DNA from: CAYGBW01 sp964348185
GTDB lineage: Bacteria; Desulfobacterota; BSN033; WVXP01
Length of the DNA: 32,850 bases
NCBI GenBank assembly: GCA_964348185.1
Contig: CAYGBW010000014.1
Span: forward strand, 1-32,850
Direction: 5' to 3'
Made by a program: the position numbers and the translations under genes. Below the pieces are notes generated by a model. That model was given only the letters and a program-made list of their open reading frames with translations, was not told where the DNA came from and did not search any database. Positions 1 through 7,104 of the stretch are shown piece after piece (the stretch's first letter is position 1; every line of letters starts with the position of its first letter).

Positions 1-78
1 TGAGCCACCCCCGCCGGCTCCGAGGAGTCCTGCTCCGATGACAATATCAACCATCTCCTGTTTAGCAATTGTTCTCAT
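1..78 (-). CDS. DUF917-family protein, N-terminal fragment (cut by window edge)
   Basis: Only the first 26 codons are inside the window; the frame stays open to base 1. The N-terminus has a short helix-like stretch followed by the glycine-rich segment GAGLLGAGGGGS, which matches the conserved start of DUF917 proteins, often found next to hydantoinase/oxoprolinase genes. The ATG at 78 is preceded on the minus strand by AAAGGAG at good spacing, which fixes the start. It lies 130 bases downstream of the FGGY kinase on the same strand and is probably co-transcribed with it. The family call rests on the glycine-rich motif alone, so another Rossmann-like protein is possible. Confidence 0.5.
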   Translation of the reverse strand, partial: MRTIAKQEMVDIVIGAGLLGAGGGGS

Positions 79-208
79 AGGGTCTCCTTTCATAAAGCGG
101 CACAAAACGCACGCTTCACCCTTATTCTATAGAAGCGCGCTTGCTGTCCGTTGTCAGTTGTCCGGGGTCCGTTGCTGCAAACGTCCGCGCCGAATGAGCC
201 GAGGCCAC

Positions 209-1573
209 TCAGGGATACTTCTGGGTTTGGTAAAAGCCACCCAACATGGCCGCTCCCAGAAGAGAGGATTGATCCTGAAACTCGTATTCGAAGTCCCCTG
301 TCCAGCGTTTTTTCACCTCGAGAAAGTGTCTGATCCTTGCACCACCCCCGGTTGTCATGACTTTGGTGCCCAGCTTTACCCGCTGAGAAACCTCTTTCAG
401 ATGCTCCCCATGGTAGACGGCGTTACCCCGGATCAGACCCAGGAGCATCTTCTCCCGGGTTGTCTCCAGGGTTAGGCCTGAGAACCCCGCCGTCAATTGC
501 TCCAGACTGTAGCGGGACCCCTGGAGGAAGGGGACATAGTGGGGAAGCTCGGCTTCCAGGCGATCTGGATCCTTGCTTTCGAAAAAATCGGCCAGGACAG
601 AAGGCACGTATTCGTCAAAGAATCGGTCTTTGGTCATGTCCTGGCAGAATACAGAATGGAACCATTCCAAAGCAATACCCCCCGTGTTGAGAACGAAAAA
701 GGTAACCCATCGATTGGGGATGACGTGGCAGCGGACGTTGAAATTCCTGGAACTGACCTGTCTGTCCACGCATACGCTGGTTATCTCACAAGTCCCTGAG
801 ATATTGTTGATGTCGCCAGGGTCGGTCAAACCGCCCGACAGGGCGGCAAGAACGGCATCATTGCCGCCACACAATACATCACAGTGTTCGGGCAATCCCA
901 ATTCAGCGGCGACCTCTGGTCGAATCCTGCCAGCTCGATGATAGGAGTGCATCAAAGGGGGTAGTTTCTTCTCAGGTATCCCGGACAGGGCGAGAATGTC
1001 CGTGTTCCAGGTCAAGTCGTGGCGGGCGGTATTGTAGAGCCCGGTTATCGATGTGGTCGAGGGGTCGATCGCCCACTCACCGGTGAATCGTTTGACCATA
1101 TAGGTGTTACAGTGGCCAAACTTTTCAGCACCCTCCCAAACACCCGGTTGGTTTTCTCGAATCCAGAGAATAGAGCAGAGTGAAGACCCCCCGGACACCG
1201 GTAGATTGCAGGTTTCACGGAGAAATTTCTCCTCTCCAACCCGCTGTCGGATCTCTCTTGCCTGTTTATGGGAACGGCCGTCGAAAAAGAGAATTGCAGG
1301 CCCGAGTGACCTTCCGTCCTCAGCCATCGGCACAAGGCCTGGCGTTGTCACGGAAAAAGAGATCACCCCGACTGACGATAGAAAAGATTTCAGTTCTACA
1401 CAACATTCTTGAAGGGCCTGCCACCATTTCTCCGGCTCAACGTCTGCTTTGCCACTATCATAGAGGTTGACCTGATAGAGCCGAGAAGCCTCACACTTTT
1501 TGTCCAAACTCGGGCCAAACACGCCCATCTTGAAAGCTGTCGTGCCAACATCAATCGCCAGAATGTCTCTCAT
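209..1573 (-). CDS. FGGY-family carbohydrate kinase
   Basis: This 454-residue protein starts MRDILAIDVGTTAFKMGVFG, the phosphate-1 loop of the FGGY branch of the actin/hexokinase ATPase fold. A central GGNDAVLAALSGG holds the expected catalytic-base Asp, and a C-terminal TTGGGARIRHFL matches the adenosine loop. Such kinases phosphorylate sugars or polyols such as xylulose, glycerol or gluconate in the cytoplasm; the true substrate cannot be read from sequence. It is slightly shorter than typical xylulokinases (about 480-500 residues) but both lobes are present. The ATG at 1573 has a purine-rich AGGAGGGGG upstream, somewhat distant. It precedes the DUF917-type gene on the same strand, suggesting a small catabolic operon, and is divergent from napA. 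Confidence 0.85.
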   Translation of the reverse strand: MRDILAIDVGTTAFKMGVFGPSLDKKCEASRLYQVNLYDSGKADVEPEKWWQALQECCVELKSFLSSVGVISFSVTTPGLVPMAEDGRSLGPAILFFDGRSHKQAREIRQRVGEEKFLRETCNLPVSGGSSLCSILWIRENQPGVWEGAEKFGHCNTYMVKRFTGEWAIDPSTTSITGLYNTARHDLTWNTDILALSGIPEKKLPPLMHSYHRAGRIRPEVAAELGLPEHCDVLCGGNDAVLAALSGGLTDPGDINNISGTCEITSVCVDRQVSSRNFNVRCHVIPNRWVTFFVLNTGGIALEWFHSVFCQDMTKDRFFDEYVPSVLADFFESKDPDRLEAELPHYVPFLQGSRYSLEQLTAGFSGLTLETTREKMLLGLIRGNAVYHGEHLKEVSQRVKLGTKVMTTGGGARIRHFLEVKKRWTGDFEYEFQDQSSLLGAAMLGGFYQTQKYP

Positions 1574-1621
1574 GACGGAGAACCCCCTCCTCTCACCTTC
1601 ACAATTCCTTTGGACTTGTCA

Positions 1622-1834
1622 CTAACTCGTCGTCACTGAAAAACGCCCCCGACCCTCTCTGTCCGGAGTTTTTGACCCGTTCCAAGGCTCGGTCGTTCGA
1701 TCTTCCGAACTCGGCCTAGCGGCCTCAGACAGCGGAATCTCGCCCCTTCGGGGACACTCCCTTCGCCGAGACGGGTAGCCCCAAAAACTCCGTAATGTTC
1801 GCTCCAGGGACATTTTTCAGTGACGACTAACTCG
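1622..1834. mobile_element. MITE-like element with 14-bp terminal inverted repeats and 8-bp target duplication
   Basis: Bases 1630-1643 (TCGTCACTGAAAAA) are repeated as a perfect inverted copy at 1813-1826. The 197-bp unit between them is flanked by the direct repeat CTAACTCG at 1622-1629 and 1827-1834. A second inner inverted match (CGGAGTTTTTG near 1666 and its complement near 1782-1792) suggests a partly palindromic element. No transposase-sized frame is inside. Perfect ends plus a clean 8-bp duplication are the signature of non-autonomous transposition. The parent transposase is unknown; 8-bp duplications occur in several IS families such as IS256 and IS66. Confidence 0.75.
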
Positions 1835-1947
1835 ATTATAGTGAACTGAACTGAAAAATCAAACGGTTTCGAGTAGCAACCCAGAGCGGAATTCCTGCGA
1901 GCCAGGGGGGCGGTTTGAAGGCAAGTAAGTAAGTCAACACTCCCCCC

Positions 1948-1977
1948 TTGAAAAGAATGACAGGTGTAGGATAGATT
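1948..1977 (+). promoter_or_regulatory. Candidate sigma70-type promoter upstream of napA
   Basis: TTGAAA at 1948-1953 and TAGATT at 1972-1977 are separated by 18 bases, on the strand of napA and about 250 bases before its start. The boxes are good but not perfect. The rest of the 1835-2230 stretch shows no convincing gene and would be a long leader. No clear FNR-type or NarL-type site was recognised by eye. Confidence 0.3.
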
Positions 1978-2230
1978 CTCTACAACCCCTCCATGCAGGT
2001 CAGTGGATAGTCAGGGTACCTTCCCTCATCGTAATAGACTTACGAGCCAGGAGATCAATTGGCCCCTTGAAAGGTGGTTCCGGAACGGTTCCCATTGGAG
2101 AGGTCGGGGGAGCGTTTGGTCTACCCAAAAGGAGGGTTTCGAAGCACATCAAGGACTGTCTGTCTCATGCCTCTCTCCCCCGGGACAGAAACAGGCCGTA
2201 GAGTGGAGCTTGGCAAAAGGAGATCGCACG

Positions 2231-4627
2231 ATGAAGAAAATGACTCGACGGGAATTTATCAGGGAGACCTCGATTTCTATCTTGGCTGCTGCTGGCACGA
2301 TCCATTTCAACCCCCTCGAAGCCTTTGCCGGAGATCCAGAGACGGAACTCGCCTGGGACAAAGCACCCTGCAGGTTTTGTGGAACGGGCTGCTCTGTCCT
2401 GGTTGGGGTAAAAGACGGGAAGATTATGGCGGTCAAGGGAGACCCTCGGTCGTCTGTTAATGAGGGGACTCTTTGTGTGAAGGGTTATTCCCTCCCTTTC
2501 ATCCAGTACGGTAAGGATCGACTCACGAGGCCGCTGGTCAGAATGAAAAAGGGTCACTATCACAAACACGGCGAACTTACCGAAGCCTCATGGGATGAAG
2601 CTATGGATCTCATCGTGAGGAAGGCGAAACAATCCATCCGAGAGAAGGGACCCCAGTCCATCGCCATGTTTGGCTCTGGTCAGTGGACGATCTGGGAAGG
2701 CTATGCAGCAGCGAAACTCTGGAAAGGCGGATTGCGTTCTAACAGCTTGGAGGTCAATGCTCGACATTGCATGGCAAGCGCTGTCGCGGGTTTCATGACA
2801 ACCTTCGGAATGGATGAACCCATGGGGAGCTATGAGGATTTCGGGCATGCCGATGCTTTTGTTCTTTGGGGAGCAAATATGGCTGAGATGCATCCAATTC
2901 TATTCTCCAAAGTGACGGCCCGCCTCCTGGCGAGCAAGAACGCGGAGCTCATTAATCTCACACCCCTATCGAATCGTTCTTCTGCGATGGCCAGCCGAGA
3001 GATTATCTTCAAACCGCAATCTGATCTGGCGATTGCCAATGGTATTGCCAACCTCCTTATAAAAAAGGGACTGATCAACTTGCCGTTCTTGGAGAAGCAT
3101 GCGACGGTCAAAAGGGGAAAGGAGAATATTGGGTACGGACTCGAAGACCGGTTTGCATTCACCGAAGAGGCAAAATTGGAGGATTTCGGCACCTATGAAG
3201 AATACGTATCGAGATATTCAACCGAGTACGTGGAGAAGGTAAGCGGTGTTTCTCCCGCTGACCTCGAATATCTATCTCAGATATACGGTGATCCGAAAGT
3301 CAAAGTCATATCCTTTTGGACTATGGGGGTTAATCAGCACACCCGGGGCACATGGATGAACAACCTGATTTACAATCTCCATCTCCTAACGGGGAAAATC
3401 AGTGAGCCAGGCAACCAGCCTTTCTCTCTCACCGGTCAACCGAGCGCCTGTGGCACCTGTCGGGAAGTCGGCACGTTCACGCATCGCCTGCCAGCAGATA
3501 TGGTCGTAACCAATCCAGAACACCGGGCCCGGACCGAAAGTGCATGGAAACTCCCTTCAGGAACGATTCCGGCGAAGCCGACCTATCATGCTGTGGAGAT
3601 GGTGCGGGCTCTGGACAGGGGAGACGTAACTCTGTTCTGGAGTATGACGGCCAATCCGTTCCAGGATTATCCTAATCTCAACCGGTACCAGAATGGTGCA
3701 TTAAAGGATGGACGCTTTATTGTCGTCTCAGATGTTTATCCGACCCGTTCAACAGAGATAGCCGATGTCGTTTTGCCCAGTGCCATGTGGGTCGAAAAAG
3801 AGGGAGCCTTTGGCAATGCGGAGCGGAGAACGCAATTCTGGAAGAAGATGGTAGACGCTCCGGGCGAGTCCAAGTCTGATCTCTGGCAACTGATCGAATT
3901 TGCCAAGAGAATGGGGCTTGGAACCCTGTTCGAGTTTCCAGCGTCAGGTTACCCCATACCTCCCGGGCATCGGGCATCCGATGCCAGTCAAGCTGCGGGA
4001 TTCTACATGGAAAAAGCGCTGTGGGAGGAGTATCGGCAGTTTGGTATCGGCCATGGCCACGATCTGGCTCCTTTCGAAGAGTATCATGAGAGAAGAGGCT
4101 TGAGATGGCCCGTGGTCAATGGCAAGGAGACGCTCATTCGATATAGAGAGGGATATGACCCATACGTTGAAAAGGGGAAGGGACTTCAATTCTACGGCAA
4201 TGAGAGACACGATGACAGAGCTGTCATCTGGCTTCGACCTTACGAGGCGCCCCCTGAGGTGCCAGATACGGACTATCCTTTCTGGCTGTGTACGGGAAGG
4301 GTCCTCGAACATTGGCATTCGGGCACAATGACCCGACGGGCAACAACTCTGTATAAAGCGTATCCCCATGCCACGGCCAACCTAAATCCAAACGATGCGA
4401 AGAACCTTGGGATAAAGCGTGGCGATAGAGTGAGGATATCGTCCAGGAGAGGGCAAGTCATACTCTATGCTGAAGTCGGGGGGAGGGTTACTCCTCAGGA
4501 AGGGATGGTCTATGTTCCCTGGTTCGACGAGGATGTCATGATCAACAGGGTTACCCTGGATGCCTTCTGTCCCATCTCCAAACAGGCCGACTTCAAGAAA
4601 TGCGCCGTGAGAATAGAGAAGGCTTGA
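2231..4627 (+). CDS. napA: Periplasmic nitrate reductase catalytic subunit NapA
   Basis: A 798-residue molybdenum bis-MGD enzyme that reduces nitrate to nitrite in the periplasm. The N-terminus MKKMTRREFIRET is a Tat signal (RR at 6-7) followed by a hydrophobic stretch. Cys47, Cys50, Cys54 and Cys82 form the [4Fe-4S] motif C-x2-C-x3-C-x27-C. The segment NARHCMASAVAGFM holds the Mo-ligating Cys180 and is diagnostic of NapA rather than formate dehydrogenase. The C-terminal region has the molybdopterin-dinucleotide binding domain. The frame is open back to 2003, but the ATG at 2231 is chosen because of the AAAGGAG ribosome site and the Tat signal that starts there. Length is close to the family (about 800-830). 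napB follows directly; napC, napD and napGH are not adjacent. Confidence 0.93.
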   Translation: MKKMTRREFIRETSISILAAAGTIHFNPLEAFAGDPETELAWDKAPCRFCGTGCSVLVGVKDGKIMAVKGDPRSSVNEGTLCVKGYSLPFIQYGKDRLTRPLVRMKKGHYHKHGELTEASWDEAMDLIVRKAKQSIREKGPQSIAMFGSGQWTIWEGYAAAKLWKGGLRSNSLEVNARHCMASAVAGFMTTFGMDEPMGSYEDFGHADAFVLWGANMAEMHPILFSKVTARLLASKNAELINLTPLSNRSSAMASREIIFKPQSDLAIANGIANLLIKKGLINLPFLEKHATVKRGKENIGYGLEDRFAFTEEAKLEDFGTYEEYVSRYSTEYVEKVSGVSPADLEYLSQIYGDPKVKVISFWTMGVNQHTRGTWMNNLIYNLHLLTGKISEPGNQPFSLTGQPSACGTCREVGTFTHRLPADMVVTNPEHRARTESAWKLPSGTIPAKPTYHAVEMVRALDRGDVTLFWSMTANPFQDYPNLNRYQNGALKDGRFIVVSDVYPTRSTEIADVVLPSAMWVEKEGAFGNAERRTQFWKKMVDAPGESKSDLWQLIEFAKRMGLGTLFEFPASGYPIPPGHRASDASQAAGFYMEKALWEEYRQFGIGHGHDLAPFEEYHERRGLRWPVVNGKETLIRYREGYDPYVEKGKGLQFYGNERHDDRAVIWLRPYEAPPEVPDTDYPFWLCTGRVLEHWHSGTMTRRATTLYKAYPHATANLNPNDAKNLGIKRGDRVRISSRRGQVILYAEVGGRVTPQEGMVYVPWFDEDVMINRVTLDAFCPISKQADFKKCAVRIEKA

Positions 4628-4647
4628 TGGCGAATAGGAGGAAACTC

Positions 4648-5061
4648 ATGAGCGTTCTGAACCCATTCAAAGCATTTTCCTTGGTTTGCTTGAGTATTCT
4701 GCTGGCCTCTGGTGTGCTATCCCAGGAACTTCATCAGGGGAGTGGACTGGCCACGGGCCAGCCGGGGATGATTACCTACCCGGAAAATCCACCCGGAGAA
4801 ACGAACAAGCTCCCACGTCCTTACACTGGTGCTCCTCCACTCGTGCCGCACAACGTGGTCGAATTTGAGATCAGCAAGTCTGCGAATGACTGCCTCGATT
4901 GCCATTTGGACGGCGTGGAGATAGAAGAGGGGCACGTTGCAACAAAGGTCCCCCTTTCGCATTTCGTTAATGAGTACACCGGAGAACGGGAGGCTGGTCA
5001 GGTCGTAGGGACGAGATACAACTGTCTGCAGTGCCATGTACCCCAATCGAAGGAGGACTAG
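4648..5061 (+). CDS. napB: Periplasmic nitrate reductase dihaem cytochrome c subunit NapB
   Basis: A 137-residue exported protein with two haem c motifs, CLDCH at 82-86 and CLQCH at 126-130, and a hydrophobic N-terminal signal at about 7-24. This is the NapB layout: an electron-transfer subunit that passes electrons to NapA in the periplasm. The segment PYTGAPPLVPHNV before the first haem is typical of the family. An ATG overlaps the napA stop at 4627, but the ATG at 4648 has a near-perfect AGGAGG six bases upstream and begins the signal peptide, so it is preferred; the alternative adds seven residues. It is translationally close to napA and clearly in one operon with it. No NapC-type quinol dehydrogenase is nearby, so the electron donor is not encoded here. 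Confidence 0.9.
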   Translation: MSVLNPFKAFSLVCLSILLASGVLSQELHQGSGLATGQPGMITYPENPPGETNKLPRPYTGAPPLVPHNVVEFEISKSANDCLDCHLDGVEIEEGHVATKVPLSHFVNEYTGEREAGQVVGTRYNCLQCHVPQSKED

Positions 5062-5257
5062 GATCACGTTCAGTTCCAGCACCTTACAGGATCTGGCTGT
5101 TCTTTCCATTACGATGATAGCAGAACGTGGGATTGAAACTCATGAAATTCCGGCCGGTCCAATGATGCATGAGTACAGGTCTTCATCAGTCTGGTGAGAT
5201 AAATGGCGAGGGTTTTAGCCCGGTTAGTCAAAAGGCGTTGCCCCCGTCACGGGCAAG

Positions 5258-5349
5258 AGCATTTCCAGCAAATTTCTAATTTCTACTTGATTTTTTCTGG
5301 AAATTGGGATTAATTGAGTGCAAATCCCAAATGCTTTGCTGGAAAGGAG
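5258..5349 (+). promoter_or_regulatory. Structured 5' leader of the cold-shock gene with competing hairpins
   Basis: TTTCCAGCAAA at 5262-5272 can pair perfectly with TTTGCTGGAAA at 5335-5345, just at the Shine-Dalgarno region (AAGGAG, 5344-5349). The same left segment TTTCCAG (5262-5268) can instead pair with CTGGAAA at 5297-5303. Inside the large loop TTGGGATT (5304-5311) pairs with AATCCCAA (5323-5330). The two long pairings exclude each other, and one would partly bury the ribosome site. The rest of 5062-5257 shows no gene. Confidence 0.5.
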
Positions 5350-5359
5350 ATAGGCGGTA

Positions 5360-5563
5360 ATGGCTAGAGGTACGGTGAAGTGGTTCAATGAAAAGAAGGG
5401 CTATGGATTCATTTCTCAGGAGGATGGAAACGACGTCTTTGTCCATTACTCTGCAATCGAGCAGGGAGGGTTCAAGACTCTACGGGAGGGTGACGAGGTA
5501 GAATTTGAGATCACCCAGGGCCCGAAAGGTGCTCAGGCTTCAAAGGTTGTTGTTGTCAGCTAG
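5360..5563 (+). CDS. CspA-family cold-shock protein
   Basis: A complete 67-residue single cold-shock domain, the usual family length. It starts MARGTVKWFNEKKGYGFI, containing the RNP1 motif KGYGFI, with RNP2 VFVHYS shortly after. These proteins bind single-stranded RNA or DNA and act as RNA chaperones in the cytoplasm, often melting structure at low temperature. The ATG has GGAAAGGAG upstream. The gene stands alone, with a long structured leader before it and a strong intrinsic terminator after it, so it is a single transcription unit. Temperature control is plausible from the leader but not shown. The family assignment is secure; which paralogue (CspA, CspC and so on) cannot be decided. Confidence 0.95.
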   Translation: MARGTVKWFNEKKGYGFISQEDGNDVFVHYSAIEQGGFKTLREGDEVEFEITQGPKGAQASKVVVVS

Positions 5564-5584
5564 AATGAAAGCCAGTCTGAAAAC

Positions 5585-5622
5585 ATCCCCCCGGAAGTGG
5601 CACCTCTGGGGGGTTTATTTTT
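5585..5622 (+). terminator. Rho-independent terminator after the cold-shock gene
   Basis: CCCCCC at 5587-5592 pairs with GGGGGG at 5608-5613, followed immediately by TTTATTTTT. It begins about 20 bases after the cold-shock stop codon. Confidence 0.85.
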
Positions 5623-5783
5623 GATAAACGGTTGCCTGTATTAGAATTTCTTTGATGCTCCAAGCTCTGCTTTGCGGGTTAGGTAGTGATTAAGACTGTC
5701 CGATTAAAGGTTCTCTCGCCCGCTCCCCTTCGGCTTTGCTCAGGGCAGGCCCTGCAGTCGCTTGAGGTCACAGAGGGGTTCGA

Positions 5784-6027
5784 ATTGTTCGATCGCTTCG
5801 CTTGTTCGAGCGGGTTCATCTCGTTTTCGGGTGGTTTGGTTATTTCGAAGTGGATTTGCGAGTTGAACGAGTCGAACAACTTGAACGAATTGAACATTCT
5901 TGGAATCCTCCTCTTCCCGCCTTGGGGGACTAAAAAACTCGGTGTCTCTGTGCGCTCTGTGAGAGATACTGAAAAGACCCTGTCAGGGTCACCATCAAGC
6001 CAACCCTTCTAGGGGTGCTAATTGAGG
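5784..6027. repeat. Dispersed intergenic repeat, copy A
   Basis: About 245 bases that recur at 23973-24210 in the same orientation with clear nucleotide similarity along the whole length. Shared landmarks are ATTGTTCGATC, TTCGGGTGGTTTGGT, CGAACAACTTGAACGAAT and, near the right end, the small hairpin GACCCT-n3-AGGGTC followed by CA(C/A)(C/A)ATCAAGCCA. Both copies end just before a plus-strand gene. The upstream part of this gap (5623-5783) holds a GCTCAGGG-type palindrome at 5727-5746 and nothing else recognisable. Confidence 0.75.
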
Positions 6028-6041
6028 GCAGACAGAACTCG

Positions 6042-7007
6042 ATGATCCCTCTTCGTGACACCGTCCAATCCAGAAAGTATCCGATCGTCCGAAACGGTCT
6101 GATCGTTGTGAACGTGCTGGTCTACCTGTGGGAGCTCTCTCAGGGGTCCTATCTCCAGAGGGCTTTCAATCTCTATGGCGTGGTTCCCATCCGCTATTCC
6201 AATCCTCAGATCGCCATGCATTTCTCCCTTTTCGAACAGGTTCTTCCCTTTTTGACCTCCATGTTCCTTCACGGGGGGTTCTTTCACCTACTGGGGAACA
6301 TGTGGTTTCTCTACATTTTTGGAGACAACGTTGAGGACCGGGTTGGACCTTTTCGCTTTCTCCTGTTCTACCTCCTCAGCGGTATTGCAGCGGCTCTGAT
6401 CCATCTGGTGACGAATTGGAATTCCCAGCTTCCCACCATTGGGGCCAGCGGTGCAATTGCAGGTGTCATGGGGGCCTATTTTCTTCTCTATCCCAGGGCC
6501 CGAATCCTCACGATGGTTCCGATCTTTTTTCTTCCCCTGTTCTTCGAAATACCGGCCTTCTTCTTCCTGGGCTACTGGGCTCTGATCCAGTTCCTATACG
6601 GCACGGTCAGCCAGGGGCTGGCAGGGGGTGTGGCCTGGTGGGCCCACGTTGGGGGGTTCGTATTCGGGCTGGCCGCGATCAAACTGTTTGAGCGCCTCCC
6701 AAAGACGGGGGCTGCCGATAAGGTGAGCCGATATACACAGCGACGAAGCACGCCGCGGCTTCAGCAGGTCCGCCCCAGGGAGGCAACAGAAGCCCTGGAC
6801 ACCCATGGCACCCTTGTCGTGACGCCCCGGGAGGCGAATCTCGGGGCCCGCAAACTCATCAGCGTTCCCTACATGAAAAAGACCGTTGTCCTCACCATTC
6901 CCGCTGGTATCCGGGATGGCGCCCGGCTGCGCCTCCGGGGAATGGGGAGGAAATCGCGGACTCGTGAAGCGGGTGATCTGTACCTCACCGTCAGGATCGA
7001 AACATGA
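6042..7007 (+). CDS. Rhomboid intramembrane serine protease with C-terminal DnaJ-C-like domain
   Basis: A 321-residue protein. Residues 1-215 form a rhomboid protease: the start MIPLRDTVQSRKYP is typical, HGGFFHLLGNM carries the conserved His and Asn (H77, H82, N86), GASGAIAG carries the nucleophile Ser136, and AHVGGFVFG carries the catalytic His202. Several hydrophobic segments span the membrane. After a linker (about 218-250), residues 256-320 read like the second beta domain of DnaJ/CbpA (TPREANLGARKLISVP, then IPAGIRDGARLRLRGMG and GDLYLTVRI). Rhomboids cleave membrane substrates within the bilayer; the added domain is known in Hsp40s for client binding. The frame extends upstream to 6015, but the ATG at 6042 fits the family start. 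No flanking gene reveals the substrate. Confidence 0.88.
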   Translation: MIPLRDTVQSRKYPIVRNGLIVVNVLVYLWELSQGSYLQRAFNLYGVVPIRYSNPQIAMHFSLFEQVLPFLTSMFLHGGFFHLLGNMWFLYIFGDNVEDRVGPFRFLLFYLLSGIAAALIHLVTNWNSQLPTIGASGAIAGVMGAYFLLYPRARILTMVPIFFLPLFFEIPAFFFLGYWALIQFLYGTVSQGLAGGVAWWAHVGGFVFGLAAIKLFERLPKTGAADKVSRYTQRRSTPRLQQVRPREATEALDTHGTLVVTPREANLGARKLISVPYMKKTVVLTIPAGIRDGARLRLRGMGRKSRTREAGDLYLTVRIET

Positions 7008-7104
7008 GTCGGGAAGGGGTTTACAAAGGGGTCCCGTCGATGGGTGCAGACGACCTGGGAGCACCGATCAATCCTGCTTGAATGCTTTTTCAGACGAGGT
7101 CTCC

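Noticed and set aside
139..175. Likeness between 139-175 and 25978-26008 (GTCAGT-GTC-GGTTGTCCGTTG words).
   Set aside because: Too short and low in complexity to call a repeat; chance or decayed sequence cannot be excluded.
2003..2230. N-terminal extension of NapA in the same frame.
   Set aside because: The extension is not NapA-like, and the Tat signal and ribosome site point to the ATG at 2231.
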